A DNA stretch of 64,000 nucleotides from Aurantimonas manganoxydans SI85-9A1 (GCF_000153465.1 NZ_CH672387.1:3526608-3590607), one strand, 5' to 3'; positions 44,387 to 54,762 are shown, counted from the first letter of the stretch. Numbers and translations are program-made. Notes: generated from the sequence alone by a model not told the origin.

Positions 44387-45277
44387 ATGCCGAAGGCTCT
44401 ATTCGGAGCGTTGCCGCATCCGACATCCGCGACCAGAGCAGGCCGCGCGGCCCGGCTCGGCGGCGTCGTGACGCTCGGACTGGCCGCGGCCTTCGGCGCC
44501 CTTTCCGCCGGCAGCACTGCATGGGCGGCATCGCCGGAAGAGATCGCGGCAGCGGCAGATTCGGCCTGGCCGGGCCTGAAGGGTGACCTCTTCGGCGACC
44601 GCGAACTGGTCGAGGGCAGTGACGCGATCACGCTGGAGGCGCCGGCCCGGGCGACCGACCCGGCCATCGTGCCGGTCAAGCTGACTCTCGATCCGGCCCG
44701 CGACATCCGCCGCGTCACCCTCGTCATCGACGAAAATCCCGCCCCGGTGGCGGCGACCTTCGAGATCGCGCCAGGCGCCGGCCTGACCGAGCTGTCCACC
44801 CGCGTGCGGGTGAATGCCTATACCGACATCCACGCCGTGGCCGAGGCGGCGGACGGCACGCTCTATGTAACGAAGCAGTTCGTGAAGGCGGCGGGCGGCT
44901 GTGCGGCGCCGGCGGCCAAGGACCCGGAAGTCGCGGCCCGCCAGATGGGCCAGATGAAGCTGCGGCAGTTCGCGGCGGCCGAGGACGCAACAGACACGGC
45001 CCGCCACGAGGCGCAGCTGATGATCCGCCACCCGAACAATTCCGGACTGCAGAAGGATCAGGTGACGCTGCTCTACATCCCGGCGCATTTCGTGTCGGAG
45101 CTGGCCGTCACCCATGGCGGCGAGCCGCTGTTCTCGATGACCGGCGGCATCTCGATCTCGGAAGATCCGAGCTTCCGCTTCGACTATGCGGGCGATCCGG
45201 CGCTGCCGTTCCACGCCAAGGCCACCGATACCGAGGGCAATGTCTTCGAGCAGACTTTCACCGCCGGCCAGTCCTGA
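44387..45277 (+). CDS. SoxYZ-like carrier protein associated with quinoproteins
   Basis: 296 residues from the ATG at 44387, GGGAGG 6 nt upstream. Signal peptide ends near Ala-Trp-Ala-Ala. The N-terminal domain resembles SoxY, with the cysteine in Ala-Gly-Gly-Cys-Ala-Ala-Pro after Lys-Gln-Phe-Val-Lys-Ala as the likely carrier site. The C-terminal ~100 residues resemble SoxZ. In sulfur oxidisers SoxYZ carries intermediates on that cysteine; the role near xox genes is unknown. Follows the zinc hydrolase by 121 bp. Confidence 0.87.
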   Translation: MPKALFGALPHPTSATRAGRAARLGGVVTLGLAAAFGALSAGSTAWAASPEEIAAAADSAWPGLKGDLFGDRELVEGSDAITLEAPARATDPAIVPVKLTLDPARDIRRVTLVIDENPAPVAATFEIAPGAGLTELSTRVRVNAYTDIHAVAEAADGTLYVTKQFVKAAGGCAAPAAKDPEVAARQMGQMKLRQFAAAEDATDTARHEAQLMIRHPNNSGLQKDQVTLLYIPAHFVSELAVTHGGEPLFSMTGGISISEDPSFRFDYAGDPALPFHAKATDTEGNVFEQTFTAGQS

Positions 45278-45306
45278 TCGCGGCCTGATCCCGGCGCCTG
45301 GCGCGC

Positions 45307-45346
45307 CGGTCCTTCCGGACCGCCTGCCCAACGGGTGAAGGCAGGC
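45307..45346. terminator. Two small hairpins between convergent genes
   Basis: CGGTCC-TTCC-GGACCG at 45307-45322 and GCCTGCC/GGCAGGC at 45322-45328 and 45340-45346. They lie between the SoxYZ-like gene and the converging cysteine-containing gene. No U-run, so termination is only suggested. Confidence 0.35.
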
Positions 45347-45353
45347 CTCGCCG

Positions 45354-45809
45354 TCAGTTGAAGCAGCGGATCTCGGCTTCGGCCTGAGCCCGGCGCAGGT
45401 CGGCGACCGTCGCCTTGGCGTCGGCGCTGGAGCGGAACAGCACGCCCTTCTCGCCGGTGACCTGTCCCATCGACAGATAGGTCGAGGCGTCGACATAGCG
45501 CTGATAGGGCAGCAGCGTCGCGACCACATCGAAGGAGCAGGAACACTGTTCCAGCGCCGTGCGGGTGTTGCCGTTGCTCGACATGCAGCCGAACACGTAG
45601 TCGGCCGTAGCGGTCGTCGGATAATCGGCAGTGGCGGCATTCGGCACGCTACCCATCACCGGCACCCTGGCGGAACCGGCTTCGCCAACGACCATGTCCT
45701 GCGGCTGCGGCGACTGCGCGGCGGCCGGCAGGGGCGCAAATGCGATCAGGCCAGCGGCGGCAGCCGCCTTTGCCAGCCCTCGCGTCACAGCGTTCCGTCG
45801 TCCCATCAT
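45354..45809 (-). CDS. Exported cysteine-containing protein of the xox region, unknown function
   Basis: 151 residues from the first of two adjacent ATGs, GGAGGA 5 nt upstream. Signal peptide ends Leu-Pro-Ala-Ala-Ala-Gln. The mature part has Phe-Gly-Cys-Met-Ser, Glu-Gln-Cys-Ser-Cys-Ser-Phe-Asp and a final Arg-Cys-Phe-Asn, so four cysteines that can pair in the periplasm. Proteins of this look recur near methanol dehydrogenase genes of methylotrophs. No known activity. Confidence 0.75.
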   Translation of the reverse strand: MMGRRNAVTRGLAKAAAAAGLIAFAPLPAAAQSPQPQDMVVGEAGSARVPVMGSVPNAATADYPTTATADYVFGCMSSNGNTRTALEQCSCSFDVVATLLPYQRYVDASTYLSMGQVTGEKGVLFRSSADAKATVADLRRAQAEAEIRCFN

Positions 45810-45939
45810 CGTTCCTCCCGATTGCCATGTCTCTGTTTGTCGGCCGGCGATCCGCTTCCGTCTGCGCGGTGCTGCGTCATGCGGTGACGGCCCCTCCCGG
45901 TCGCCATAGCGAGCCCGGCGTCGCAGCACTGCCGCCGCG

Positions 45940-46101
45940 CTAGAAATGCCGCCCGATCGTATTGCCGAAGCCGGCCCCGATCGCGATCCCGACGGCGATG
46001 CCGAGCGCCACATTGTCCAGGACGAAGGCGCCCAGCAGCGCCCCCAATCCGGTTCCGATTGCGGCACCGAAAGCGATGCCGCCATAGCGATTGTCCGTCA
46101 T
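45940..46101 (-). CDS. Small glycine-rich membrane protein
   Basis: 53 residues from the ATG at 46101. Two hydrophobic stretches with regularly spaced Gly (Gly-Ala-Ala-Ile-Gly-Thr-Gly-Leu-Gly and Gly-Ile-Ala-Val-Gly-Ile-Ala-Ile-Gly-Ala-Gly-Phe-Gly) form a glycine-zipper pattern. No further assignment possible. Lies 57 bp after the beta-propeller gene on the same strand. Confidence 0.55.
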   Translation of the reverse strand: MTDNRYGGIAFGAAIGTGLGALLGAFVLDNVALGIAVGIAIGAGFGNTIGRHF

Positions 46102-46158
46102 GGCATGTCTCCTTCGCGCAGGAATCTGGCGCAAGAGTCTGGCCATGATGTGATATCG

Positions 46159-47121
46159 TCAGGGCGCCTTGCCGATGAACTCGCCGAAGGCGCGCGGGCC
46201 GTCGCCGACCTCGACGCTGCCGACCACCTCCAGCGTGCCGGCATCGATCTTCGACAGCGTGTTGTCGAACCAGTTGGCGACATAGACGAATCGCCCGTCG
46301 CTGCCGACATCGATGCCTTCGGGATATTCGCCGGTTTCCAGTTGCTCCAGACGCGTGCCGGTCACCGCATCGAAGACGGTGACGGTGCTGCCATACTGGT
46401 CGGTGACGAACACCTTGCCGCGGCTTTCGGCCACCGCATAGGGGTGCGAGCCGACCGGGACCGTGGACCTGACCGCGTGGGTCGCCATGTCGATGATGCT
46501 GACGTCGTCGCTGCCGACATTGGCGGCATAGACCCGCTTGCCATCCGGCGAGATGGTCACGCCGAAGGGCCGCTCGCCGACCGCAACGCGGGCGATCGCC
46601 GCGCCGGTCTCCGTGTCGATGAAGGAGACCTGGTTGGAATCCCGGTCGGCGGTGACGATCACCTTGCCGTCGGCGCTGACGGCGACGCCGGAAGGCGATT
46701 CTCCGGTTTCGAAGGACCCCACCACCTTGCGCGTCCCGGGATCGAGAACCAGCAGCGAATGGGAAAACCAGTCGGCGACATAGACCGGCGCACCGGACGG
46801 ATGCACCGCAATGCCGAGCGGCCCACCGCCGGTGGCGATCTCGCCGATCGTCTCGCCGCTTGCGGTGTCGACGATGCTGATCGCCTTGTCCTCGGGCCTT
46901 GAGACATAGGCGCGGCGGCCATCGCTGGAAACCGCGATCCCCGCCGGCTTGCCGGTCACGGCGATGGTCTTCGTCACCGCCATGGCCTCGAGATCGACAA
47001 AGGCGAGTTCCCCCGCCTCCTGGCTGGTGACATAGGCGATGTCGCCGGCCGCGGCCGGCAGCGACCAGAGCAGCGCGGCGACGAAGGCCGCTTTCGCCCC
47101 GCTCGCTGCGACGCGCGGCAT
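46159..47121 (-). CDS. Exported YVTN beta-propeller protein (PQQ-linked alcohol system)
   Basis: 320 residues; the start overlaps the stop of the SRPBCC gene (TGATG). Signal peptide ends Leu-Pro-Ala-Ala-Ala-Gly. The rest is seven or so repeats of about 42 residues of the type Val-Gly-x-x-Pro-x-Gly-Val/Ile-Ala-Val-Ser-x-Asp-Gly-Lys-x-Val-Tyr-Val-Ala, a propeller likely to bind a partner protein. Matches the YVTN-repeat family linked to PQQ-dependent alcohol catabolism. Confidence 0.88.
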   Translation of the reverse strand: MPRVAASGAKAAFVAALLWSLPAAAGDIAYVTSQEAGELAFVDLEAMAVTKTIAVTGKPAGIAVSSDGRRAYVSRPEDKAISIVDTASGETIGEIATGGGPLGIAVHPSGAPVYVADWFSHSLLVLDPGTRKVVGSFETGESPSGVAVSADGKVIVTADRDSNQVSFIDTETGAAIARVAVGERPFGVTISPDGKRVYAANVGSDDVSIIDMATHAVRSTVPVGSHPYAVAESRGKVFVTDQYGSTVTVFDAVTGTRLEQLETGEYPEGIDVGSDGRFVYVANWFDNTLSKIDAGTLEVVGSVEVGDGPRAFGEFIGKAP

Positions 47122-47657
47122 CAGGAGCCCGATTCGACGGTCGCCTTCAGATTTTCGAGACCCTCGCGGATATAGGCGGTGACCCCTTCCACGGCGGCTT
47201 CGTCGTTGAGCTCGGCCGGCGGATCGTTGTTCGGATAGCCGCGATAGAAGGCGGCGCGCCACTGCACCTCGGATCCGGCGCCGTCCTTGGCCGGCTTGAC
47301 GGTGATGGTGGAGGAGTAGTTCGTCGCCGGCAGCAGGTCGACATTCACATGGCCGATGAAGGTCGAGTAGCTCATCTTGGTCGCGTCGTATTTCGACAGC
47401 TCTTCTTCCATCATGCCGCCGTCGGTGAAGCCGAGAGTGCGGATCGAGCCCTTCTCGTTGCCCTTGGGGGCGTCGGTCATGGCGATGCGCGGATGCCAGG
47501 ACATGTCGCCGAACTCGGCGATCTTGGCCCAGACCTTGTCCGGCGCCGCGTCGATCGTGACGGTTTCGCTCGCCTTCTGGCGGGTCGGGCCATGCGCGAG
47601 GGCCAGTCCCGGCAGGACAAAAAGCGCGACGATGAAGCTGATGATGCGTGCTGCCAC
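47121..47657 (-). CDS. Exported SRPBCC-family protein
   Basis: 178 residues from a GTG at 47657 with GGGAG 9-10 nt upstream; a TTG 45 bp further is a weaker start. Signal peptide ends Leu-Ala-Leu-Ala-His-Gly. The START/SRPBCC fold is suggested by Val-Thr-Ile-Asp-Ala-Ala-Pro-Asp-Lys-Val-Trp-Ala-Lys-Ile and a C-terminal long helix (Tyr-Ile-Arg-Glu-Gly-Leu-Glu-Asn-Leu-Lys). Such proteins bind hydrophobic ligands. Overlaps the propeller gene, so the two probably act together in the periplasm. Confidence 0.83.
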   Translation of the reverse strand: MAARIISFIVALFVLPGLALAHGPTRQKASETVTIDAAPDKVWAKIAEFGDMSWHPRIAMTDAPKGNEKGSIRTLGFTDGGMMEEELSKYDATKMSYSTFIGHVNVDLLPATNYSSTITVKPAKDGAGSEVQWRAAFYRGYPNNDPPAELNDEAAVEGVTAYIREGLENLKATVESGS

Positions 47658-47816
47658 GATCGGGGTCTCCCATTGAGTGTGACCGACCGGTCCGGTGCCC
47701 AAAACCGACGCGGATTGCGGCGAAACCTATTGCCATCGCGCTGGAAGGAAAAGGGACTTCGTCCCATGCGCGACGATTTTCCTATGCGCATCGCACAAGC
47801 CGGCGGCGCGGCGAGG

Positions 47817-48623
47817 CTACAGTCCCAGCGCGCCGCGCACCGCTTGCGCCGTGCGCTTCAGCTTCGGCCCGACGTCGCTGCGCAGCCGCTCGGCCGGCAG
47901 CGCGAAGGCCGGCCCGCCGCAATTCAGCGCGAAGGCGAGACCGCCGGTACCGATGGCCAGCGGCACGCCGACGGCGTTGACCTCGCGCTTCCAGTCGCCG
48001 GCCGAGACGACGAAGCCCAGCGCCCGGAAATCCTTGAGCGCCGCGGCGATCCCCGCCTCCATCGCCGGCCAGGCCTCGCCCTCGCGGGCCGCCAGCTTCG
48101 CCATCAAATCGGCGCGATCTCGGTCCGGCAGGCCGGCGAGATAGGCCCGTCCGATGGCCGAGGTCGCGAGCTTCAGATGGCTGCCGACGTCGAGATCGAC
48201 GCGGATGGCGCTTGATCCCCGGCAGGCCTCGACATAGAGCATCGCCATGCCGTCGCGGGTCGCCAGCGCGACCGAGCACTGGGTCTCGTCGGCCAGCGCC
48301 TGCATGAAGGGCCGCGCCACGTCGCGCACCCCGAGCGAGCCGAGCGTGGCGAAGCCGAGGGCGAGCGCGCCCGGCCCCAGCCGGTAATTCGCCGATTCGG
48401 GCAGATGCACGAGATAGCCGAGACGGCTCAGCGTGTAGGTGAGGCGCGACACGGTCGCCTTGGGCAGCCCGGTGCGCCGGGCGATCTCCTGATTGCCGAG
48501 CGCGCCGTCGTCGCGGCGGAACGACCGCAGGACGTCGAGGCCGCGCACCAGCGCGGTGACCATGCCGGGATCGTCCTCAAGCGCTGGTCCCCCTGCCGTG
48601 CCGTCCGCATCCCGCCTGCGCAT
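47817..48623 (-). CDS. IclR-family transcriptional regulator
   Basis: 268 residues. N-terminal winged helix (Ala-Leu-Val-Arg-Gly-Leu-Asp-Val-Leu, then Glu-Ile-Ala-Arg-Arg-Thr-Gly-Leu-Pro-Lys-Ala-Thr-Val-Ser-Arg-Leu) and C-terminal ligand-binding domain with Ser-Ala-Ile-Gly-Arg-Ala-Tyr. Subtype resembles PcaR/PobR regulators of aromatic and dicarboxylate catabolism. It lies 22 bp after the FadB-like gene on the same strand; the palindrome at 50865-50889 is a good candidate for its operator. Confidence 0.9.
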   Translation of the reverse strand: MRRRDADGTAGGPALEDDPGMVTALVRGLDVLRSFRRDDGALGNQEIARRTGLPKATVSRLTYTLSRLGYLVHLPESANYRLGPGALALGFATLGSLGVRDVARPFMQALADETQCSVALATRDGMAMLYVEACRGSSAIRVDLDVGSHLKLATSAIGRAYLAGLPDRDRADLMAKLAAREGEAWPAMEAGIAAALKDFRALGFVVSAGDWKREVNAVGVPLAIGTGGLAFALNCGGPAFALPAERLRSDVGPKLKRTAQAVRGALGL

Positions 48624-48645
48624 CGCCGGGCCCTTTGCCGCGTTC

Positions 48646-50721
<2,076 letters not shown>

Positions 50722-50864
50722 GAAACTGTCCTGGAATAGCTGGCGGGCCGGGCCTCGCGGAGAAGGCAGCCGGGGTTGCGGGGGGCGGCAAACTGCCCGG
50801 ACGGGAGCGCCGCGTCGTCGTTGACAGAGGCTAGGGCGATTTCTACCTTGCGGCAATTGCAAAA

Positions 50865-50889
50865 CCGAATTCCACGATGCGGAATTCGG
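50865..50889. promoter_or_regulatory. Palindromic operator in the FadB-like/acyl-CoA dehydrogenase promoter region
   Basis: CCGAATTCC and GGAATTCGG are perfect inverted arms of 9 bp around a 7-bp spacer (ACGATGC). The TTCC-N7-GGAA core has the layout seen in IclR-family operators. A shorter palindrome GCAATTGC lies just to the left (50853-50860). It sits between the divergent starts at 50721 and 50994, so one site could control both directions. Confidence 0.65.
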
Positions 50890-50993
50890 GACGGGGATCG
50901 CAGGGTCGGTTCTGCTCCACGAGAGAGCCGGAAGCGAAGCCCGCAGCGGTTCCACCTGCCCCGCATCGCCCTTACCGACAAGGATGGACACAG

Positions 50994-52199
50994 ATGGACC
51001 TTCGCTTCACCGACGAAGAGGTCGCGTTCCGCAACGAGGTCCGCAGCTTCATCCGCGAGAACGTGCCGGACGACGTGACGGCGGCCCTGCGCGACGGCCG
51101 CCACGTGTCGAAGGACGGCATGGTGCGCTGGACCCGCATCCTCAACGCCAAGGGCTGGTCGGTGCCCCACTGGCCGGTCGAACATGGCGGCACCGGCTGG
51201 AAGCCGATCGAGCAGTATATCTTCCAGGACGAGATGCAGCAGGCACCGGCGCCCCAGATGCTGCCCTTCGGCCACAACATGGTCGCCCCGGTGATCTACA
51301 CCTTCGGCAACGACACCCAGAAGGCGAAGTACCTGCCGCGCATCGCCAATCTCGACGACTGGTGGTGCCAGGGCTTCTCCGAGCCGGGCGCCGGCTCCGA
51401 CCTCGCCAGCCTGACGACCCGCGCCGTGCGCGATGGCGACCATTACGTCGTCAACGGCCAGAAGACCTGGACGACCCTCGGCCAGCATGCCGACTGGATC
51501 TTCTGCCTGGTGCGCACCGATCCCGACGCACCGAAGAAGCAGATGGGCATTTCCTTCCTGCTCATCGACATGACGACGCCCGGCGTCACCGTGCGGCCGA
51601 TCCAGACCATCGACGGCGGCCACGAGGTCAACGAGGTGTTCTTCGACGACGTGCGCGTCCCGGTCGAGAACCTCGTCGGCGAGGAGAACAAGGGCTGGGA
51701 CTACGCCAAGTTCCTGCTCGGCCACGAGCGCGTCGGCATCGCCCGGGTCGGCGGCTCCAAGGAGCGGATCCGCCGCCTGAAGGAGATCGCCCGGCTGGAG
51801 TTTGCCGGCCAGACCCCGGTCTGGGAGAACCGTCGCTTCCGCGAGAAGGTCGCCGCCGTCGAGGTGGAGCTGAAGGCGCTGGAGATGACCCAGCTGCGCG
51901 TCGTTTCGGCCGAGGCCAAGCGCGGCCATGACGGCAAGCCCGATCCCGCCTCCTCGATCCTGAAGATCAAGGGCTCGGAGCTGCAGCAGGCGACGACCGA
52001 ACTCCTGATGGAGGCGATCGGCCCCTATGCCCTGCCCTACGAGCCGGAGCGCGAGGATGGCCGCAACGAGCCGCCGGTCGGGCCGGACTACGCTGCCTCG
52101 CTAGCGCCCGCCTATTTCAACTACCGCAAGGTGTCGATCTACGGCGGCTCCAACGAGATCCAGAAGAGCATCATCGCCAAGGCGATCCTCGGCCTCTGA
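50994..52199 (+). CDS. Acyl-CoA dehydrogenase, PimC-like (large subunit)
   Basis: 401 residues from the ATG at 50994. FAD-dependent acyl-CoA dehydrogenase features: Gly-Phe-Ser-Glu-Pro-Gly-Ala-Gly-Ser-Asp-Leu-Ala-Ser-Leu, Gly-Gln-Lys-Thr-Trp-Thr-Thr, and C-terminal Ile-Tyr-Gly-Gly-Ser-Asn-Glu-Ile-Gln. The Met-Leu-Pro-Phe-Gly and Phe-Leu-Leu-Gly-His-Glu-Arg segments fit the large subunit of pimeloyl-CoA dehydrogenase-type enzymes. The second dehydrogenase gene follows 99 bp later and would be the small subunit. Confidence 0.88.
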   Translation: MDLRFTDEEVAFRNEVRSFIRENVPDDVTAALRDGRHVSKDGMVRWTRILNAKGWSVPHWPVEHGGTGWKPIEQYIFQDEMQQAPAPQMLPFGHNMVAPVIYTFGNDTQKAKYLPRIANLDDWWCQGFSEPGAGSDLASLTTRAVRDGDHYVVNGQKTWTTLGQHADWIFCLVRTDPDAPKKQMGISFLLIDMTTPGVTVRPIQTIDGGHEVNEVFFDDVRVPVENLVGEENKGWDYAKFLLGHERVGIARVGGSKERIRRLKEIARLEFAGQTPVWENRRFREKVAAVEVELKALEMTQLRVVSAEAKRGHDGKPDPASSILKIKGSELQQATTELLMEAIGPYALPYEPEREDGRNEPPVGPDYAASLAPAYFNYRKVSIYGGSNEIQKSIIAKAILGL

Positions 52200-52298
52200 T
52201 CGCGCCGGCGCCCACCGCGCCGGCCTTCGCCTTCCCTCATTCGCCGGCCTGGGCGCGCGATCGCGCCGCCGGCCCCGCCAGCAGCAGGACGCCCTGAA

Positions 52299-53447
52299 AT
52301 GGATTTCGACCTTTCCGACGAACAGACCATGATCCGCGATTCGGTCGAGCGGCTGATCCAGGACCGCTACGGCTTCGAACAGCGCGGGCGCTACCGTGCC
52401 GAGGAGCCCGGCTTCAGCCCGGCCATGTGGTCCGCCTTCGCCGAGCTCGGCCTGACGGCGGTGCCCTTCGCCGAGGACGATGGCGGCTTCGGCGGTGGTC
52501 CGGTGGAGACGATGATCATTATGGAGGCCTTCGGCCGCGGGCTGGTGGTGGAGCCCTATCTCGCCTCGGTGGTGATGGCCGGCGGCGCCATCCGCCATGC
52601 CGGATCGGCCGCACAGCGCGCCGCATGGGTGCCGGGCCTTGCCGACGGCTCGACCCGCCTCGCCTTTGCTTTTGCCGAGCGGGCCATGCGCTACGATCCG
52701 GCCGCCGCGGCCATGGCGGCGACGCCGTCCGGTGACGGCTACACGCTGACCGGCGAGAAGTCGCTGGTGTTGCATGGCGACAGCGCCGACGGCTTCGTCG
52801 TCCTCGCCCGCACCGGCGGGGCTGCCGGCGACCGCTCGGGCCTCGGCCTGTTCCTGGTGCCCGCCGATGCGCAAGGTCTGTCGCGCCGGGGCTACCCGAC
52901 ACAGGACGGCATGCGGGCCGCTGAACTCACCTTCGACGGCGTGTCGGTGCCCGCCGACAAGGTCCTCGGCGATCCGTCGGGCGCGTTGCCGATCGTCGAG
53001 CGGGTGGTCGACGAGACCATCGCCGCGCTCTGCGCCGAGGCCGTCGGGTCGATGCAGCGCATGCACGATCTGACCATCGCCTATCTGAAGGAGCGCAAGC
53101 AGTTCGGCGTGCCGATCGGCGGCTTCCAGGTGCTGCAGCATCGCGGCGCCGAGATGTACATGGCGCTGGAGCAGGCCCGCTCGATGATGCTCTACGCCAC
53201 GATGAATGCCTCCGAGCCCGACGCCGCCACCCGGCGCGAGGCGATCTCCGCCGCCAAGGTGCAGATCGGCCGTTCGGCCAAGTTCATCCGCGAAAGCGCC
53301 GTGCAGCTTCACGGCGGCGTCGGCGTCACCATGGAATACGAGGTCGGCCACCACATGAAGCGCCTCGCCATGATCGACCTCGCCTTCGGCGACGCCGACC
53401 ACCATCTGGAAGCCCTCGCTGAAAACGGCGGCCTCGCCGCGCTGTAG
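52299..53447 (+). CDS. Acyl-CoA dehydrogenase, PimD-like (small subunit)
   Basis: 382 residues. Starts Met-Asp-Phe-Asp-Leu-Ser-Asp-Glu-Gln; contains Phe-Ala-Glu-Asp-Asp-Gly-Gly-Phe-Gly-Gly, Lys-Gln-Phe-Gly-Val-Pro-Ile-Gly-Gly-Phe-Gln-Val-Leu-Gln-His-Arg and Gln-Leu-His-Gly-Gly-Val-Gly-Val-Thr. Two consecutive acyl-CoA dehydrogenase genes of ~400 and ~380 residues match the paired subunits of pimeloyl-CoA dehydrogenase. Substrate identity remains inferred. Confidence 0.87.
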   Translation: MDFDLSDEQTMIRDSVERLIQDRYGFEQRGRYRAEEPGFSPAMWSAFAELGLTAVPFAEDDGGFGGGPVETMIIMEAFGRGLVVEPYLASVVMAGGAIRHAGSAAQRAAWVPGLADGSTRLAFAFAERAMRYDPAAAAMAATPSGDGYTLTGEKSLVLHGDSADGFVVLARTGGAAGDRSGLGLFLVPADAQGLSRRGYPTQDGMRAAELTFDGVSVPADKVLGDPSGALPIVERVVDETIAALCAEAVGSMQRMHDLTIAYLKERKQFGVPIGGFQVLQHRGAEMYMALEQARSMMLYATMNASEPDAATRREAISAAKVQIGRSAKFIRESAVQLHGGVGVTMEYEVGHHMKRLAMIDLAFGDADHHLEALAENGGLAAL

Positions 53448-53518
53448 CGGGCTGGTCTGTCGGCCAACACGAAGGGCCGGCCGATATTCTCTTGAGGCGA
53501 TACAAGCGTCAACGCTGA

Positions 53519-53552
53519 GGCATGGGTCCTCGGGTCAAGCCCAAGGATGACG
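53519..53552. repeat. REP-type palindromic repeat, intact copy
   Basis: The first 24 bases (53519-53542) are the exact reverse complement of 54766-54789, and the last 10 (53543-53552) are the reverse complement of 53616-53625. So this is a full copy of the repeat whose inverted partner has been split by the IS110 element. The core forms a hairpin of CCTCGGG with CCCAAGG. It resembles the CCTCGGGTCAAGCCCGAGG repeats common between genes in alphaproteobacteria. Confidence 0.8.
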
Positions 53553-53615
53553 CGCGTCGGGGTGGGGACGGCTTGCCGTCGACATCCGTGACAAGGCATG
53601 CCCATCAAACAAGGT

Positions 53616-53626
53616 CGTCATCCTTG
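53616..53626. repeat. Left half of the REP repeat split by the IS110 element
   Basis: CGTCATCCTTG. Ten of eleven bases match the reverse complement of the end of the intact copy at 53543-53552. Joined to 54763 onward it rebuilds an inverted REP copy. The last three bases, TTG, recur at the right end of the element. Confidence 0.75.
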
Positions 53627-53629
53627 TCT

Positions 53630-53800
53630 GTTGACGGCCTCTTGCAATTGGAGAGGCTGATCGGCGGGCAGCGCACCGTGTCATCCTTGGTCGTTGGAGA
53701 CCGTGCCCGAGCAAGGTTCGCCGCCCGCCTTTCGTCATCCACCCCGAACAGTTGCCGGGGCCGGCGTGACAGCGCCGAGCCCGCAGGACAAGGATGGGAC
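53630..53800 (+). ncRNA. Predicted IS110 bridge RNA
   Basis: The non-coding left end folds into a 5' hairpin (53637-53642 with 53652-53657), then a stem-loop with base stem 53663-53673/53719-53729. The open loop of that stem holds GTCATCCTTG (53680-53689), identical to target positions 53617-53626, and GCCCGAGCAAGG (53705-53716), the reverse complement of the rejoined target CCTTG+CTCGGGC. A second stem-loop region holds ACAGTTG (53748-53754), identical to the element's right end (54756-54762), and GACAA (53787-53791), the reverse complement of the left joint TTGTC. This is the target-loop/donor-loop arrangement described for IS621. Confidence 0.75.
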
Positions 53801-53802
53801 TT

Positions 53803-54744
53803 ATGATGATAGACCGGACCGTGCTGGGTATCGATATCTCTGGAGCGCATCTCGACGTCTTTGCTCATCCCGAAGGGCGGGCCAGACGCCTGACCAACGA
53901 TGCCGACGGGATCGCTGCCGTGACGGCCTTGGCGGCAAGGCGGCAGGCTTTCGTCGTGATCGAGGCCACCGCGCCGTTCGACCAGCCGCTGATCCGTGCC
54001 CTGGAGGCGGCGGGCCTGGTGTTCCACCGGGCCAATCCCCGCCGCGCCCGCGACTTCGCCCGGTCGGCCGGCCTTCTGGCCAAGACCGATGCGGTCGATG
54101 CCCGCATGCTGGCCCTTTACGGCACGGCTCTGGCGCTGCGGCCGACGGAGAAGGTGGCGCCCGCGCGGCTGGCGCTGCAGGGCTTGGTCAGCCGCCGCGA
54201 CCAGCTCGTCGCAATGCGCAAGGCCGAGCGGGTGCGGTTGCGGACCATGAGCGAGCCGTGCATCGCCGAAAGTCTCCTCGCGGTGATCGCCCTCCTCGAC
54301 GCGCAGATCCGCACCATCGAGCGCCGCATCGAGGCGACGGTCGCGGCCGATGCCGCTTTGGCCCGCCAGCGCCGCGTGCTGCGCGCAGCTCCCGGCATCG
54401 GGCCGGTCGCCGCTTCGGTGCTGCTGGCCAGCCTGCCCGAACTCGGCCGCGTCAGCCGCCGGGCGATCGCCGCCCTGGCGGGGCTTGCCCCCATTGCCCG
54501 GGACTCCGGCCTGCTGCGCGGCAGACGCTGCGTCCAGGGTGGCCGCAAGCGCGTGCGCGACGCCCTCTACATGGCGGCGCTCGCCGCCGTGCGAACAACG
54601 CCGTGGAAGGCCCTCTTCGCCACCATGACGACCGCCGGCAAACCAGCAAAGCTCAGCCTGATCGCCATCGCCCGCAAGCTCCTCGTCACGCTCAACGTGG
54701 CAATCCGAACCGGAGAATATCAGCCGCGCCCAGCCACCCCTTGA
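53803..54744 (+). CDS. IS110-family transposase (recombinase)
   Basis: 313 residues from the ATG at 53803, 8 nt after AAGGA; an ATG 9 bp earlier is possible. The N-terminal RuvC-like DEDD domain shows Gly-Ile-Asp-Ile-Ser, Val-Val-Ile-Glu-Ala-Thr, and Lys-Thr-Asp-Ala-Val-Asp-Ala-Arg. The C-terminal Tnp domain has Ala-Pro-Gly-Ile-Gly-Pro-Val and Ala-Gly-Leu-Ala-Pro-Ile-Ala-Arg-Asp-Ser-Gly, where the Ser is the expected nucleophile, then Gly-Arg-Arg. All catalytic residues are present, so the element may be active. Confidence 0.93.
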   Translation: MMIDRTVLGIDISGAHLDVFAHPEGRARRLTNDADGIAAVTALAARRQAFVVIEATAPFDQPLIRALEAAGLVFHRANPRRARDFARSAGLLAKTDAVDARMLALYGTALALRPTEKVAPARLALQGLVSRRDQLVAMRKAERVRLRTMSEPCIAESLLAVIALLDAQIRTIERRIEATVAADAALARQRRVLRAAPGIGPVAASVLLASLPELGRVSRRAIAALAGLAPIARDSGLLRGRRCVQGGRKRVRDALYMAALAAVRTTPWKALFATMTTAGKPAKLSLIAIARKLLVTLNVAIRTGEYQPRPATP

Positions 54745-54762
54745 CGCATACTCACACAGTTG

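Larger units (their letters stand above)
53627..54762 (+). mobile_element. IS110-family insertion element inside a REP repeat
   Basis: About 1.14 kb. Limits are set from the sequence: the REP repeat is interrupted after 53626 and resumes at 54763, and TTG is present just before both joints (53624-53626 and 54760-54762), consistent with a short shared core. There are no terminal inverted repeats, as expected of IS110. A ~170-bp non-coding left end precedes the transposase and only 18 bp follow it, the layout of the IS110 subgroup with the guide RNA at the left. REP-type palindromes are known IS110-family targets. Confidence 0.82.
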
